Shown here in pieces: positions 5,595 through 13,054 of a DNA stretch of 22,931 nucleotides (position 1 is its first letter; every line of letters starts with the position of its first letter). The position numbers and the translations under genes are program-made. The notes beneath the pieces are model-generated. The model was given only the letters and a program-made list of their open reading frames with translations. It was not told the DNA's origin and did not search any database. Origin of the DNA: Bacillota bacterium (GTDB taxonomy: Bacteria > Bacillota > Clostridia > Clostridiales > Clostridiaceae); assembly GCA_023435985.1 (NCBI GenBank), contig JAEZKY010000171.1, forward strand, positions 1-22,931. Reading direction: 5' to 3'.

Positions 5595-7574
5595 ATGTTT
5601 AAAAATCTAAAATTGGGGACAAAAATAATTTCATTACTTGCATCACTGATTATATTATCGGTATTGATAATTGGAGTTGTATCAACCAACTCACAAGTTG
5701 CTACAGTTAATGATAATCTTACCTACACTACAAAAGAACTATCAACAAGCCTAAGCCAAAAGGTAGATGCGTTTTTATCTGAACATGTATCAGTATTAGA
5801 GGGATTGGCATGTACAAATGATTTGAGATCATATAACCCAGAAAATCAAGGGGCACTTTTAGAAGAAATTAATAAAAAGTATTCAGATTTCGCACTTATA
5901 TATGTAACAGATGCTACAGGACTACAGGTGGCTAGATCAGATGGAAAGAATCAATTTGATGATATGACAGATCGAGATTACTTTAAAACTGTAGTCTCTG
6001 AGAAAAAGACTGTAATTAGTGATATAATAATTTCTAAGACTACAGGAAAGCCGGCAGTGGTTATAGCAGTCCCAATTTTTAATGCTGAGAAGCAATTTGA
6101 AGGGATCTTAGGAGCAACCTTAGATTTAAATTCACTAGAAGAGATGAGAAATCAAATTATTCTTGGAAAAACGGGATATGCATTTATAACAGACACTCAA
6201 GGGCAGATTTTAGCTCATCCTGATGGAAAAATGGTTGAAGAAAGAACTAATGTTTCAGATGTGGATATTGTTAAGAAAGCTTTAACAGGAGAATCAGGAG
6301 CAGAGGAGTATGAATATCAAGGGGAAAAAGTGTTTGGAAGCTATACAAAGGTGGCAACTACAGGTTGGGCAGTTGTAGTTAGACAGAGTAGGAATGAAGC
6401 CTTTGCATCTATTAATAGTATAAGAATAAAAATGATTATAATTGGGGCGGTTATTTTAGCCATTGTTATTGTGATTGGAGTAATTTTATCTAAAAGTATG
6501 ATAAAACCTTTATTGATTTTAAAGGAAGCTGCAAAGCAATTAGCTCAAGGTAATTTAGCGTATAACTTTAATGTAAATACTGGTGGAGAAATAGGAGAAT
6601 TATCAGAATCATTTATAGATATGAGGGAAAGTTTAAAGAGTTTAGTTCAGCAAATTTCTTTAGCAGCAGATAATGTAACAACATCTTCAGTGGAAGTGTT
6701 AAATTCATCTAAACAGGCTAAAATTGTGTCCAGCCAAATTGCAGAAGCGACTAGCCAGTTAGCTCTAGGAAGTGATGAACAGGCTAAAAGTGTTGAAAGG
6801 ACACTTGGATCAATTAACAGGATTGTTGAAGCTATAGAGGAAATCGCAGTTAATAGTAATAATTCACTTGAGTCATCAGTGGAAGCAGAAGAGTTAGTTA
6901 AAGCTGGTGTAGAGATTGTGAATACACAAAATACAAAAATGAACGAAACTACAAATGCAGTTGATCAGGTATCTAAGATTATATTTACTTTAAACGATAA
7001 GACTGTGCAAATAGGACAGATTGTGGAAGTAATTGAAGATATAGCAGAGCAAACTAATTTATTAGCATTAAATGCAGCTATTGAAGCAGCAAGAGCAGGA
7101 GAGCAGGGAAAGGGTTTTGCAGTTGTTGCGGATGAAGTTAGAAAGCTTGCAGAGGAATCTCAAACTTCTATTGGGAAAATTCAAGGAATTATACAGGATA
7201 TTAGAGCCACCACGGATATCGCAGTAGATAGTGCAAAAAATGCTACAGATGCAATAGGTGAGCAAAATGAATCAGTACAAAATACATCTAGAGTTTTCAA
7301 TGATATTTTAAGTAATGTAAATTTAATTGGAAGAAAAATAGAAGAAATCTCAAATTCTACAGACGGGGTAAAGGGTGCTGGAGAGAATATACAACAAGAT
7401 ATGGAAAGAATTTTAGCTGTATCTGAAGAAACTTCTGCTAGTACAGAGGAAGTAACAGCTTCTACAGAAGAGCAGTCAACTTATAGTGAAAATATTTTAA
7501 ATGAAGTTGAAAAATTGAATGTCATGGCAGACGAACTAAAGGCATACGTTAAAAAGTTTGTAGTGCATAATTAA
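5595..7574 (+). CDS. Methyl-accepting chemotaxis protein with dCache sensor domain
   Basis: The protein has 659 residues from ATG 5595, which AAGGAGA at 5581-5587 serves at normal spacing. An in-frame ATG at 5577 lies upstream of this site and is less likely. Order: membrane segment 1 (about 11-30), extracytoplasmic dCache domain (about 35-265, including DRDYFKTVV and GKPAVVIAVPIF), membrane segment 2 (about 279-300), HAMP linker (about 300-352), then the long cytoplasmic coiled coil. The kinase-interacting tip is the highly conserved segment from EDIAEQTNLLALN through GFAVVADEVRKLAEES (about 481-522). It would signal through CheW and CheA to bias flagellar rotation. The ligand is unknown: the full amino-acid-binding dCache signature is not evident. 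No CheR-docking pentapeptide is present at the C-terminus. It stands alone, as scattered receptors often do. Confidence 0.93.
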   Translation: MFKNLKLGTKIISLLASLIILSVLIIGVVSTNSQVATVNDNLTYTTKELSTSLSQKVDAFLSEHVSVLEGLACTNDLRSYNPENQGALLEEINKKYSDFALIYVTDATGLQVARSDGKNQFDDMTDRDYFKTVVSEKKTVISDIIISKTTGKPAVVIAVPIFNAEKQFEGILGATLDLNSLEEMRNQIILGKTGYAFITDTQGQILAHPDGKMVEERTNVSDVDIVKKALTGESGAEEYEYQGEKVFGSYTKVATTGWAVVVRQSRNEAFASINSIRIKMIIIGAVILAIVIVIGVILSKSMIKPLLILKEAAKQLAQGNLAYNFNVNTGGEIGELSESFIDMRESLKSLVQQISLAADNVTTSSVEVLNSSKQAKIVSSQIAEATSQLALGSDEQAKSVERTLGSINRIVEAIEEIAVNSNNSLESSVEAEELVKAGVEIVNTQNTKMNETTNAVDQVSKIIFTLNDKTVQIGQIVEVIEDIAEQTNLLALNAAIEAARAGEQGKGFAVVADEVRKLAEESQTSIGKIQGIIQDIRATTDIAVDSAKNATDAIGEQNESVQNTSRVFNDILSNVNLIGRKIEEISNSTDGVKGAGENIQQDMERILAVSEETSASTEEVTASTEEQSTYSENILNEVEKLNVMADELKAYVKKFVVHN

Positions 7575-7633
7575 CAATTTACAGTTTAGGAAGTAAAACC
7601 TACAGCGTTAAAATATACATATAATGTTTTACA

Positions 7634-7680
7634 AATCCACTTTCAAACATAGAGAACTTGTTTGAAGGTGGATTGTTTTA
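7634..7680 (+). terminator. Strong terminator after the chemotaxis receptor gene
   Basis: AATCCACTTTCAAACA (7634-7649) pairs over 16 bp, with one G-U pair, to TGTTTGAAGGTGGATT (7659-7674). The loop is 9 nt and GTTTTAG follows. Confidence 0.85.
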
Positions 7681-7773
7681 GTTGTAGTTAAATAGAATGA
7701 GGAATGAGGAGCTTAATGAATAGCTCAATAGTAGAATATCAATAAAAATATATTGTTTTTCGATAAAAAAATA

Positions 7774-7802
7774 TTGAAATACAAAAAGCATAATAATATA
7801 AT
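7774..7802 (+). promoter_or_regulatory. Predicted sigma-A promoter for the DUF2975-HTH-DUF4173 unit
   Basis: TTGAAA (7774-7779) and a consensus TATAAT (7797-7802) are separated by 17 nt. The expected start is about 7809, immediately before the GAGGTGA ribosome binding site, so the 5' leader would be very short. Confidence 0.65.
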
Positions 7803-7821
7803 AGTGATGAGGTGAAAGACG

Positions 7822-8283
7822 ATGAATTTAAAAACAGATTTTTTAAGCAAAATTTTATATGCAGTTATTATAGCAGGACTTATAGGATTAACTGGACTCA
7901 TTCTTGGGCTTCCATGGTTAATAACGCTTATACTTAAAGACAGTATTTTCTATTCAACTGTGAATCACAATTCAATATTAATATTGCTTTATGTAACAGG
8001 AATACCAGCTTGGATAATTTTATGGCTAACCAGAAGATTAACGAAAAACATTATAAAACGTGAACCATTTTCAGAAAGCAGCATTTTTAGTTTAAAAGGA
8101 ATCAGTATTTGTGCAATCATAATTTTTATATGTTATTTCCTTGCGAGTATATTTTTAAGTGCAACTCTTGGAATTATTGTTGTTGCAATAGCTGCATTTA
8201 TGGTTTCACTTATTTCAGCCATTTTATATAGACTTGTTCAAGTGGCATTAGAAATACAAAAAGAAAACGAATTAACTATATAA
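7822..8283 (+). CDS. DUF2975 domain-containing membrane protein
   Basis: This 153-residue protein has four predicted transmembrane helices, at about 11-38, 50-70, 93-113 and 115-137. The family hallmark is the short loop with a K-R-E-P-F-S-E-S-S type sequence (about 79-87) before the third helix. The start is ATG 7822, with GAGGTGA 6-7 nt upstream. DUF2975 proteins are small integral membrane proteins of unknown function. In Firmicutes they are commonly encoded beside a tiny YozG-like HTH regulator, exactly as here. A membrane-sensor/regulator partnership is a reasonable guess but not shown by the sequence. Confidence 0.8.
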   Translation: MNLKTDFLSKILYAVIIAGLIGLTGLILGLPWLITLILKDSIFYSTVNHNSILILLYVTGIPAWIILWLTRRLTKNIIKREPFSESSIFSLKGISICAIIIFICYFLASIFLSATLGIIVVAIAAFMVSLISAILYRLVQVALEIQKENELTI

Positions 8284-8447
8284 GAAAGGCTAGGATTAGT
8301 TTGCATGTAGCAATAATAATTTTACAGCTAAGTTTATAGAGGGATTAGAGCAGTTATTAATTTAAATACATAAGTTTAAATGTAATAAATGATTAGTTGT
8401 AAAGTTAAAAGACAAATATTTTACGAATATCAGAAGAGGTGATAAGG

Positions 8448-8657
8448 ATGCCTATCATAGTTAATTTAGATGTTATGTTAGCAAAAAGAAAAATGAGTAT
8501 GAATGAGCTTTCGGAGAAAGTTGGAATTACTCTTGCTAATTTATCTATATTGAAAAATAACAAAGGAAAAGCCATAAGATTTTCAACATTAGATGGAATT
8601 TGTGAAGTTTTAGAGTGTCAGCCAGGAGATCTGCTTGAATATGTAAAAGCAGATTAA
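8448..8657 (+). CDS. Small YozG-like XRE-family HTH transcriptional regulator
   Basis: The protein has 69 residues from ATG 8448, preceded by AGAGGTG at 8435-8441. A GTG at 8439 lies within that ribosome binding site and is rejected as the start. Almost the whole protein is one Cro/C1-type helix-turn-helix domain. Recognisable parts are LDVMLAKRKMSMNELSEKVG, the recognition-helix region ITLANLSILKNNKGKAIRF (27-45) and STLDGICEVLECQPGDLLEY (46-65). There is no sensing domain, which suggests it is a local repressor or works with a partner. The gene lies 164 bp after the DUF2975 gene and 82 bp before the DUF4173-like gene, on the same strand. Its targets are probably its own unit. Confidence 0.85.
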   Translation: MPIIVNLDVMLAKRKMSMNELSEKVGITLANLSILKNNKGKAIRFSTLDGICEVLECQPGDLLEYVKAD

Positions 8658-8739
8658 ACATTGAAGTTTAATTTTTGAAAAGTTTTTAGAGAATTAATAA
8701 TAGAAGTGCTTAAATGAGGTTAAGGGGGGAGAAATTATT

Positions 8740-10176
8740 ATGAAGGAATTAGATCAAAAAGCGCTATTTTGGATAGCAGCTGCAAGTATTTTATTTATGG
8801 AATTTTTGATTTTTGGCGGGTGGGGAATAGCTGTACCTATATCAGTAACTATATATTACATTTTAATATTATCTCAAAATAAGACAATAAGAATAAAGAG
8901 AAATTTATTATTACTTATACCTATAATTATGCTATCTTTATGTTTTGTATTTTTTGATAATGTGCTTTTAAAGTTTTTAAATGTGATATTTTTATATGGA
9001 TTAATTGTTCTAGATACAAGTGAGCAATTTAAAGTTAATAAATTCGAATTTCTATCTATTGAGTGGATTATGCAGGTGGTTCCAATAGGTATAATAAAAC
9101 CAATAAAAAATATTTTAGCACCTATTAGATTAATACGGGATGATGGAAAGGATAGATACAGGAAATTCTTTAATATATTCTGGAAAATTTTAATAGGACT
9201 CCTCATAAGTTTACCAATAGTGTTTATAGCTACTATATTATTAATGCGATCGGATATAGCTTTTAAAAATGTAATAGATTTAATAAATGATAATGTAAGT
9301 TTTAATTTTTCCGCTATAATAAAAAGAGTAGCTGTATTTACAATCATATATTTTCCTTTATGCGGATATTTTTATGGAATCAAAAACAAAGAGAATGAAA
9401 ATTATAATGAAGAGAAGAAACAGATAAAAATAAAGTTTGACTTTACTATAATTATTACAGCTACAAGTTTCTTATGCACTATCTATGTTGTGTATTGTTT
9501 AGCAAAATTTACTTATCTTATATCATCCTTTATGGGTATATTGCCAGCAGAATATACTTTTTCAGAATATGCAAGGCAGGGATTTTTTGAATGTGTTCCG
9601 TTAGTATGTATAAATTTATTTTTTATAATGGTATTAGAGTTATTTACTAAAGTGGATGATAGTAAGAAGAAAAGAATTATAACTAAAGGATTTATATATT
9701 ATCTGATAGGAGTTACTTCATTTTTAGTGATTTCAGCACTTTCTAAGATGATACTATATATTAATGCTTATGGAATTACGCTTATGCGTGTTTATGTTGC
9801 CTGGATTTTGATTCTTGGTTTTATAGTTTTATTATTAATTGGAATAAAAGAATATAATAACAAGTTCAAGCTTATAAGGAATATATTTATCGCTTTTACA
9901 ATTATGTTTTTAGGTTTAAATTACATAAATGTTGATTATAGAATAGCAAAATATGATGCTGATTTGTATATAACAGGAAAAGTAGACACAATAGATGCAT
10001 TTGGAGAATTAAGTAATTCAGCATTGGAACCTCTTATGGAGGTATCAGGAACTGAAGATAAAAAGACTACGCTCTTACTAAAAAGATATGAAAATAGATT
10101 AGAGGAAAAGGAAAAATGGCAGGACTGGAATGTTGTAACATATAAGGCAAAAAAGATATTTCAAAATGAAAAATAG
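8740..10176 (+). CDS. DUF4173-like polytopic membrane protein
   Basis: This 478-residue protein starts at ATG 8740 with a GGGGGAG ribosome binding site about 10 nt upstream. It has roughly ten to twelve hydrophobic segments throughout residues 8-405, with a short charged cytoplasmic loop near 215-235 (KNKENENYNEEKKQIK). Family-like signatures are EYARQGFFECVPLVCINLFF in the middle and a soluble C-terminal tail with DAFGELSNSALEPLME and WQDWNVVTYKAKK. These match my memory of DUF4173 (related to DUF4153) proteins of Firmicutes, whose function is unknown. It follows the DUF2975 and HTH genes in the same direction with no terminator between, so the three may be co-transcribed. A role in envelope homeostasis or transport is possible, but I do not assign one. 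Confidence 0.7.
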   Translation: MKELDQKALFWIAAASILFMEFLIFGGWGIAVPISVTIYYILILSQNKTIRIKRNLLLLIPIIMLSLCFVFFDNVLLKFLNVIFLYGLIVLDTSEQFKVNKFEFLSIEWIMQVVPIGIIKPIKNILAPIRLIRDDGKDRYRKFFNIFWKILIGLLISLPIVFIATILLMRSDIAFKNVIDLINDNVSFNFSAIIKRVAVFTIIYFPLCGYFYGIKNKENENYNEEKKQIKIKFDFTIIITATSFLCTIYVVYCLAKFTYLISSFMGILPAEYTFSEYARQGFFECVPLVCINLFFIMVLELFTKVDDSKKKRIITKGFIYYLIGVTSFLVISALSKMILYINAYGITLMRVYVAWILILGFIVLLLIGIKEYNNKFKLIRNIFIAFTIMFLGLNYINVDYRIAKYDADLYITGKVDTIDAFGELSNSALEPLMEVSGTEDKKTTLLLKRYENRLEEKEKWQDWNVVTYKAKKIFQNEK

Positions 10177-10182
10177 ACTAAA

Positions 10183-10301
10183 AATATCCCTGAGGACTGT
10201 TGTATAAAATAATTTACATTCAATAATATCGTTTGCGAAATGAAAGGCAGTATGATATATTACTGAAGTTTTACTTTTATGGTAGCATCCTTAGGGATAT
10301 T
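10183..10301. repeat. Long-range 14-bp inverted repeat between convergent genes
   Basis: AATATCCCTGAGGA (10183-10196) and TCCTTAGGGATATT (10288-10301) are complementary over 14 bp, with one G-T pair, around a 91-nt interior. The interior holds a second stem, CAGTA (10248-10252) with TACTG (10261-10265). On the minus strand the structure ends in ATATTTTTAG, so it could terminate the pyrophosphatase transcript. It could also be the remnant of a tiny inverted-repeat element. Confidence 0.5.
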
Positions 10302-10317
10302 CTACAAATAAAGGCTT

Positions 10318-12453
10318 CTAACTAAACAACGCTACAAATACTAATGTTAAAGTACTTACAAGTTTTATAAGAACATGAAGTGATGGTCCAGCAGTATCTT
10401 TAAATGGATCTCCAACGGTATCACCAACAACACTGGCTTTGTGTGCTTCGGAATTTTTACCGCCATGCTCTCCAAGCTCTATAAGTTTTTTAGCATTATC
10501 CCAGGCTCCGCCACCGTTATTTAGGAAGAGTGCCATAATAACACCAGCAATAGTCGTTATCATTAAGAAACCGGCTGCGGATTCCTTACCTAAGAGAATT
10601 CCAACTACTATAGGAGCGCAAACTACTATTATTCCTGGGAGTACCATTTCTTTTAAGGCACCCTTTGTAACAATATCAACACAACGAGCATAATCAGGCT
10701 TTGCTTTTCCTTCCATTATGCCTGAAATTTCCTTGAATTGTCTTCTAACTTCAAGTATTACATACTGAGCAGCTCTACTAACAGCACTTATTGCAGTAGA
10801 ACTAAATAGGTATACTATCATAGCTCCTATGAAACCACCTATAAATACCTCAGGTTTTCCAATATCAACTGAAAACCAAGAATCCAAAGGCTTACCAAGT
10901 ATTTTCTTTACTTCATCTAAGTATGCAGAGAATAGTAAGAAGGTTGCTAAAGCAGCTGATCCTACAGCATATCCTTTAGTTAATGCTTTTGTAGTATTTC
11001 CACAAGCATCTAGTCTATCAGTTATATTCCTTATTTCTTCAGGAGCACCAGACATTTCTGTAATTCCACCAGCATTATCGGTTATTGGACCAAAGGTGTC
11101 CATTGCAAGAATATAAGTACAGGTAGAAAGCATTCCCATGGTTGCAATTGCGGTTCCGTATAACCCGGAGTTTGCTACATTAGGTAGTGCTAATTCGCTC
11201 AACTTATAAGATACATATATGCAGATAGATATAAATATTACAGGTAATGCAGTTGACTCCATACCAACTGACAATCCAGTTATTATGTTAGTTCCTGCCC
11301 CTGTTTCGGAAGAATTAGCAATTTCTTTTACAGGCTTATGAGTTATTGAAGTATAATAATCGGTTAGAATTACAAATGCATAACTAAGAACTATACCAGC
11401 TACTGCGCATCCATAAAGATAAATGGAATTTACAGTAGTACCTGTTGGAAGTTTGCCTGTTAACATATTATTTACTACAAAAAATAGAAGTACCAAGTTT
11501 ATTATAGAGGTTATAACAAACCCACCCTTTAATGCTTTCATAGGGTCGTCAGTATTATTCTTTACTTTAACAGTAAAGATACCAATTACAGAAGCTATAA
11601 TGCCTAAGGCACGTGCTACAAGAGGAAAGAGTATACCTTTCCAGCCAAAGATAGGATATAGTGCAACACCAAGAATCATAGCACCCACATTTTCAGCGGC
11701 TGTAGATTCAAAAAGGTCAGCACCTCTGCCGGCACAGTCACCAACATTATCACCAACAAGATCAGCAATAACTGCAGGATTTCTAGGATCATCTTCTGGA
11801 ATACCAGCTTCAACCTTTCCAACAAGGTCAGCGCCAACATCAGCAGCTTTTGTATATATACCACCACCAAGTTGTGCAAAAAGTGCAACAAAAGATGCTC
11901 CAAAACCAAAACCAACTAGAAGTGAAGGAGCTTCTTTTATAAGATCATCATTACCAGAAGCGCCACCATAAATAAGAAAGAGAGTGGCAACACCTAAGAG
12001 AGACAATGCGGTAACAGCTAGTCCAGTAACCGCACCACCTTTTAGTGCAATTTGAAGAGCATTATTTAGCCCTTTTTTTGCACCAGCAGCAGCTCTTATG
12101 TTTGAATTAACAGCCATATACATACCAATATAGCCTGATAGAGCTGAGCAGAATGCCCCAGTTATAAACGCTATACCAGTATGTAAAGATATTGATACAG
12201 CAGAGCTAGAGCCCTTTGATACGTTACCAAAATAATTAGATAAGAGAATTAAAAATAAAACTACAATGGATAAGACAGCGATAGTTTTATACTGTCTTTT
12301 AATGAATGCCATAGCACCTTCTCTGATGTAAGTTGATATTTCTTGCATTTGTTTGGTGCCTTTGTCTTGAGAAAATGTGAACTTGACCAAATAGATAATT
12401 ACTATAAGCGCAATTATTATAACGCTATAGATGAGCATGAAATATGGTACCAT
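10318..12453 (-). CDS. hppA: Membrane-bound ion-translocating inorganic pyrophosphatase
   Basis: The 711-residue integral membrane protein hydrolyses pyrophosphate and uses the energy to pump H+ or Na+ across the cytoplasmic membrane. It starts at ATG 12453 with AAGGGGA about 11 nt upstream. The length and about 16 hydrophobic segments fit the family. The pyrophosphate-binding loop runs from GGGIYTKAADVGADLVGKVE (197-216) through EDDPRNPA and DLVGDNVGDCAG (231-242). Further conserved acidic motifs are DTFGPITDNAGG (452-463) and GDTVGDPFKDTAGP (678-690). The monovalent-cation site reads GNTTKALTKG, with K489 and T492 where potassium-dependent enzymes have Ala and Gly. This predicts a potassium-independent enzyme, usually H+-pumping, although divergent ion specificities exist. 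GRGADLFES replaces the common GMAADLFET. It is monocistronic. Confidence 0.95.
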   Translation of the reverse strand: MVPYFMLIYSVIIIALIVIIYLVKFTFSQDKGTKQMQEISTYIREGAMAFIKRQYKTIAVLSIVVLFLILLSNYFGNVSKGSSSAVSISLHTGIAFITGAFCSALSGYIGMYMAVNSNIRAAAGAKKGLNNALQIALKGGAVTGLAVTALSLLGVATLFLIYGGASGNDDLIKEAPSLLVGFGFGASFVALFAQLGGGIYTKAADVGADLVGKVEAGIPEDDPRNPAVIADLVGDNVGDCAGRGADLFESTAAENVGAMILGVALYPIFGWKGILFPLVARALGIIASVIGIFTVKVKNNTDDPMKALKGGFVITSIINLVLLFFVVNNMLTGKLPTGTTVNSIYLYGCAVAGIVLSYAFVILTDYYTSITHKPVKEIANSSETGAGTNIITGLSVGMESTALPVIFISICIYVSYKLSELALPNVANSGLYGTAIATMGMLSTCTYILAMDTFGPITDNAGGITEMSGAPEEIRNITDRLDACGNTTKALTKGYAVGSAALATFLLFSAYLDEVKKILGKPLDSWFSVDIGKPEVFIGGFIGAMIVYLFSSTAISAVSRAAQYVILEVRRQFKEISGIMEGKAKPDYARCVDIVTKGALKEMVLPGIIVVCAPIVVGILLGKESAAGFLMITTIAGVIMALFLNNGGGAWDNAKKLIELGEHGGKNSEAHKASVVGDTVGDPFKDTAGPSLHVLIKLVSTLTLVFVALFS

Positions 12454-12499
12454 TTAGAACATCCCCTTTTTTTATTAAATACAAAATTCTTACCCTTAT

Positions 12500-12505
12500 A
12501 TTATA
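12500..12505 (-). promoter_or_regulatory. Likely -10 element of the pyrophosphatase gene
   Basis: A consensus TATAAT reads on the minus strand 47 bp upstream of the start codon. A TTGTAA lies 19 nt further upstream, which is somewhat long for a -35 element, so only the -10 is called. Confidence 0.45.
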
Positions 12506-12571
12506 CAATAAAATATTCAGAATATTACAAATATTTTGTAATTTTACATAATATAGAAAAATAATTTTGTA

Positions 12572-12648
12572 AATAAAAAATAAGCAGAGAAAATAGAGAG
12601 CCTAAAAGCCAGTTTAATCTTTTATATATTCTCCATTCTTTCTGCTTA
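12572..12648 (-). terminator. Terminator of the 49-residue gene
   Basis: Arms at 12629-12648 and 12581-12600 pair over about 20 positions on the minus strand, including a perfect TAAGCAGA/TCTGCTTA base and two G-U pairs. TTTTTTATTT follows on that strand. The opposite strand has no T-run, so the terminator serves the minus-strand gene. Confidence 0.7.
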
Positions 12649-12696
12649 GAAAAATTATTCATAAATTAACCTCATAAAGAAGTTATATTTTAAACT

Positions 12697-12846
12697 TTAG
12701 AATTTAGGATTTATTTCATCTCTCTGAATTCTTCTTAAGTCTTTTAACCTTAGATGAGTTTTTTCTCTAATCACACTCCACTGTTCTCCATCAATCATCA
12801 TCTTCTTTGCTCTATCAATCAATGATTTTTTTTCTAATTCGCTCAT
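12697..12846 (-). CDS. Small hypothetical protein, 49 residues
   Basis: ATG 12846 is preceded on the minus strand by a near-ideal GGAGGT about 8 nt upstream, and the frame ends at TAA 12699-12697. The protein begins MSELEKKSLIDRAKKMMIDG and continues with EQWSVIREKTHLRLKDLRRIQ to a C-terminal NPKF. It is highly charged and basic with alternating hydrophobic positions, consistent with two or three amphipathic helices, possibly a minimal helix-turn-helix-like domain. A terminator follows about 50 bp downstream. The ribosome binding site, codon use and terminator make it a convincing gene although it is short. I do not recognise the family and assign no function. Confidence 0.72.
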   Translation of the reverse strand: MSELEKKSLIDRAKKMMIDGEQWSVIREKTHLRLKDLRRIQRDEINPKF

Positions 12847-13054
12847 AAATAGTACCTCCTGCTAACACATTTTAGATATGTTTAGTTTGTCTTAAAACAT
12901 ATAATATATTCATAAGCATTTTGTTTACATTGATTTTACAAAAATAGAATGTGAAGTTAACTAAGGAAGGCTATTATAGTAAATAATGGTGCATATGTAA
13001 TGTCGAAAATAATACGAGATGCATATGTGGTAAAAAGGATGTGTAATAGAAGAA

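Noticed and set aside
7697..7732. GAATGAGGAATGAGGAG purine repeat and GAGCT/AGCTC mini-stem
   Set aside because: Short and weak, no T-run and no start signals. Probably ordinary intergenic sequence.
11423..11971. 182-residue open frame antisense to the pyrophosphatase gene
   Set aside because: It is the mirror of a strongly conserved coding region. Its Pro/Ser/Thr-rich composition and lack of a ribosome binding site mark it as a shadow frame.
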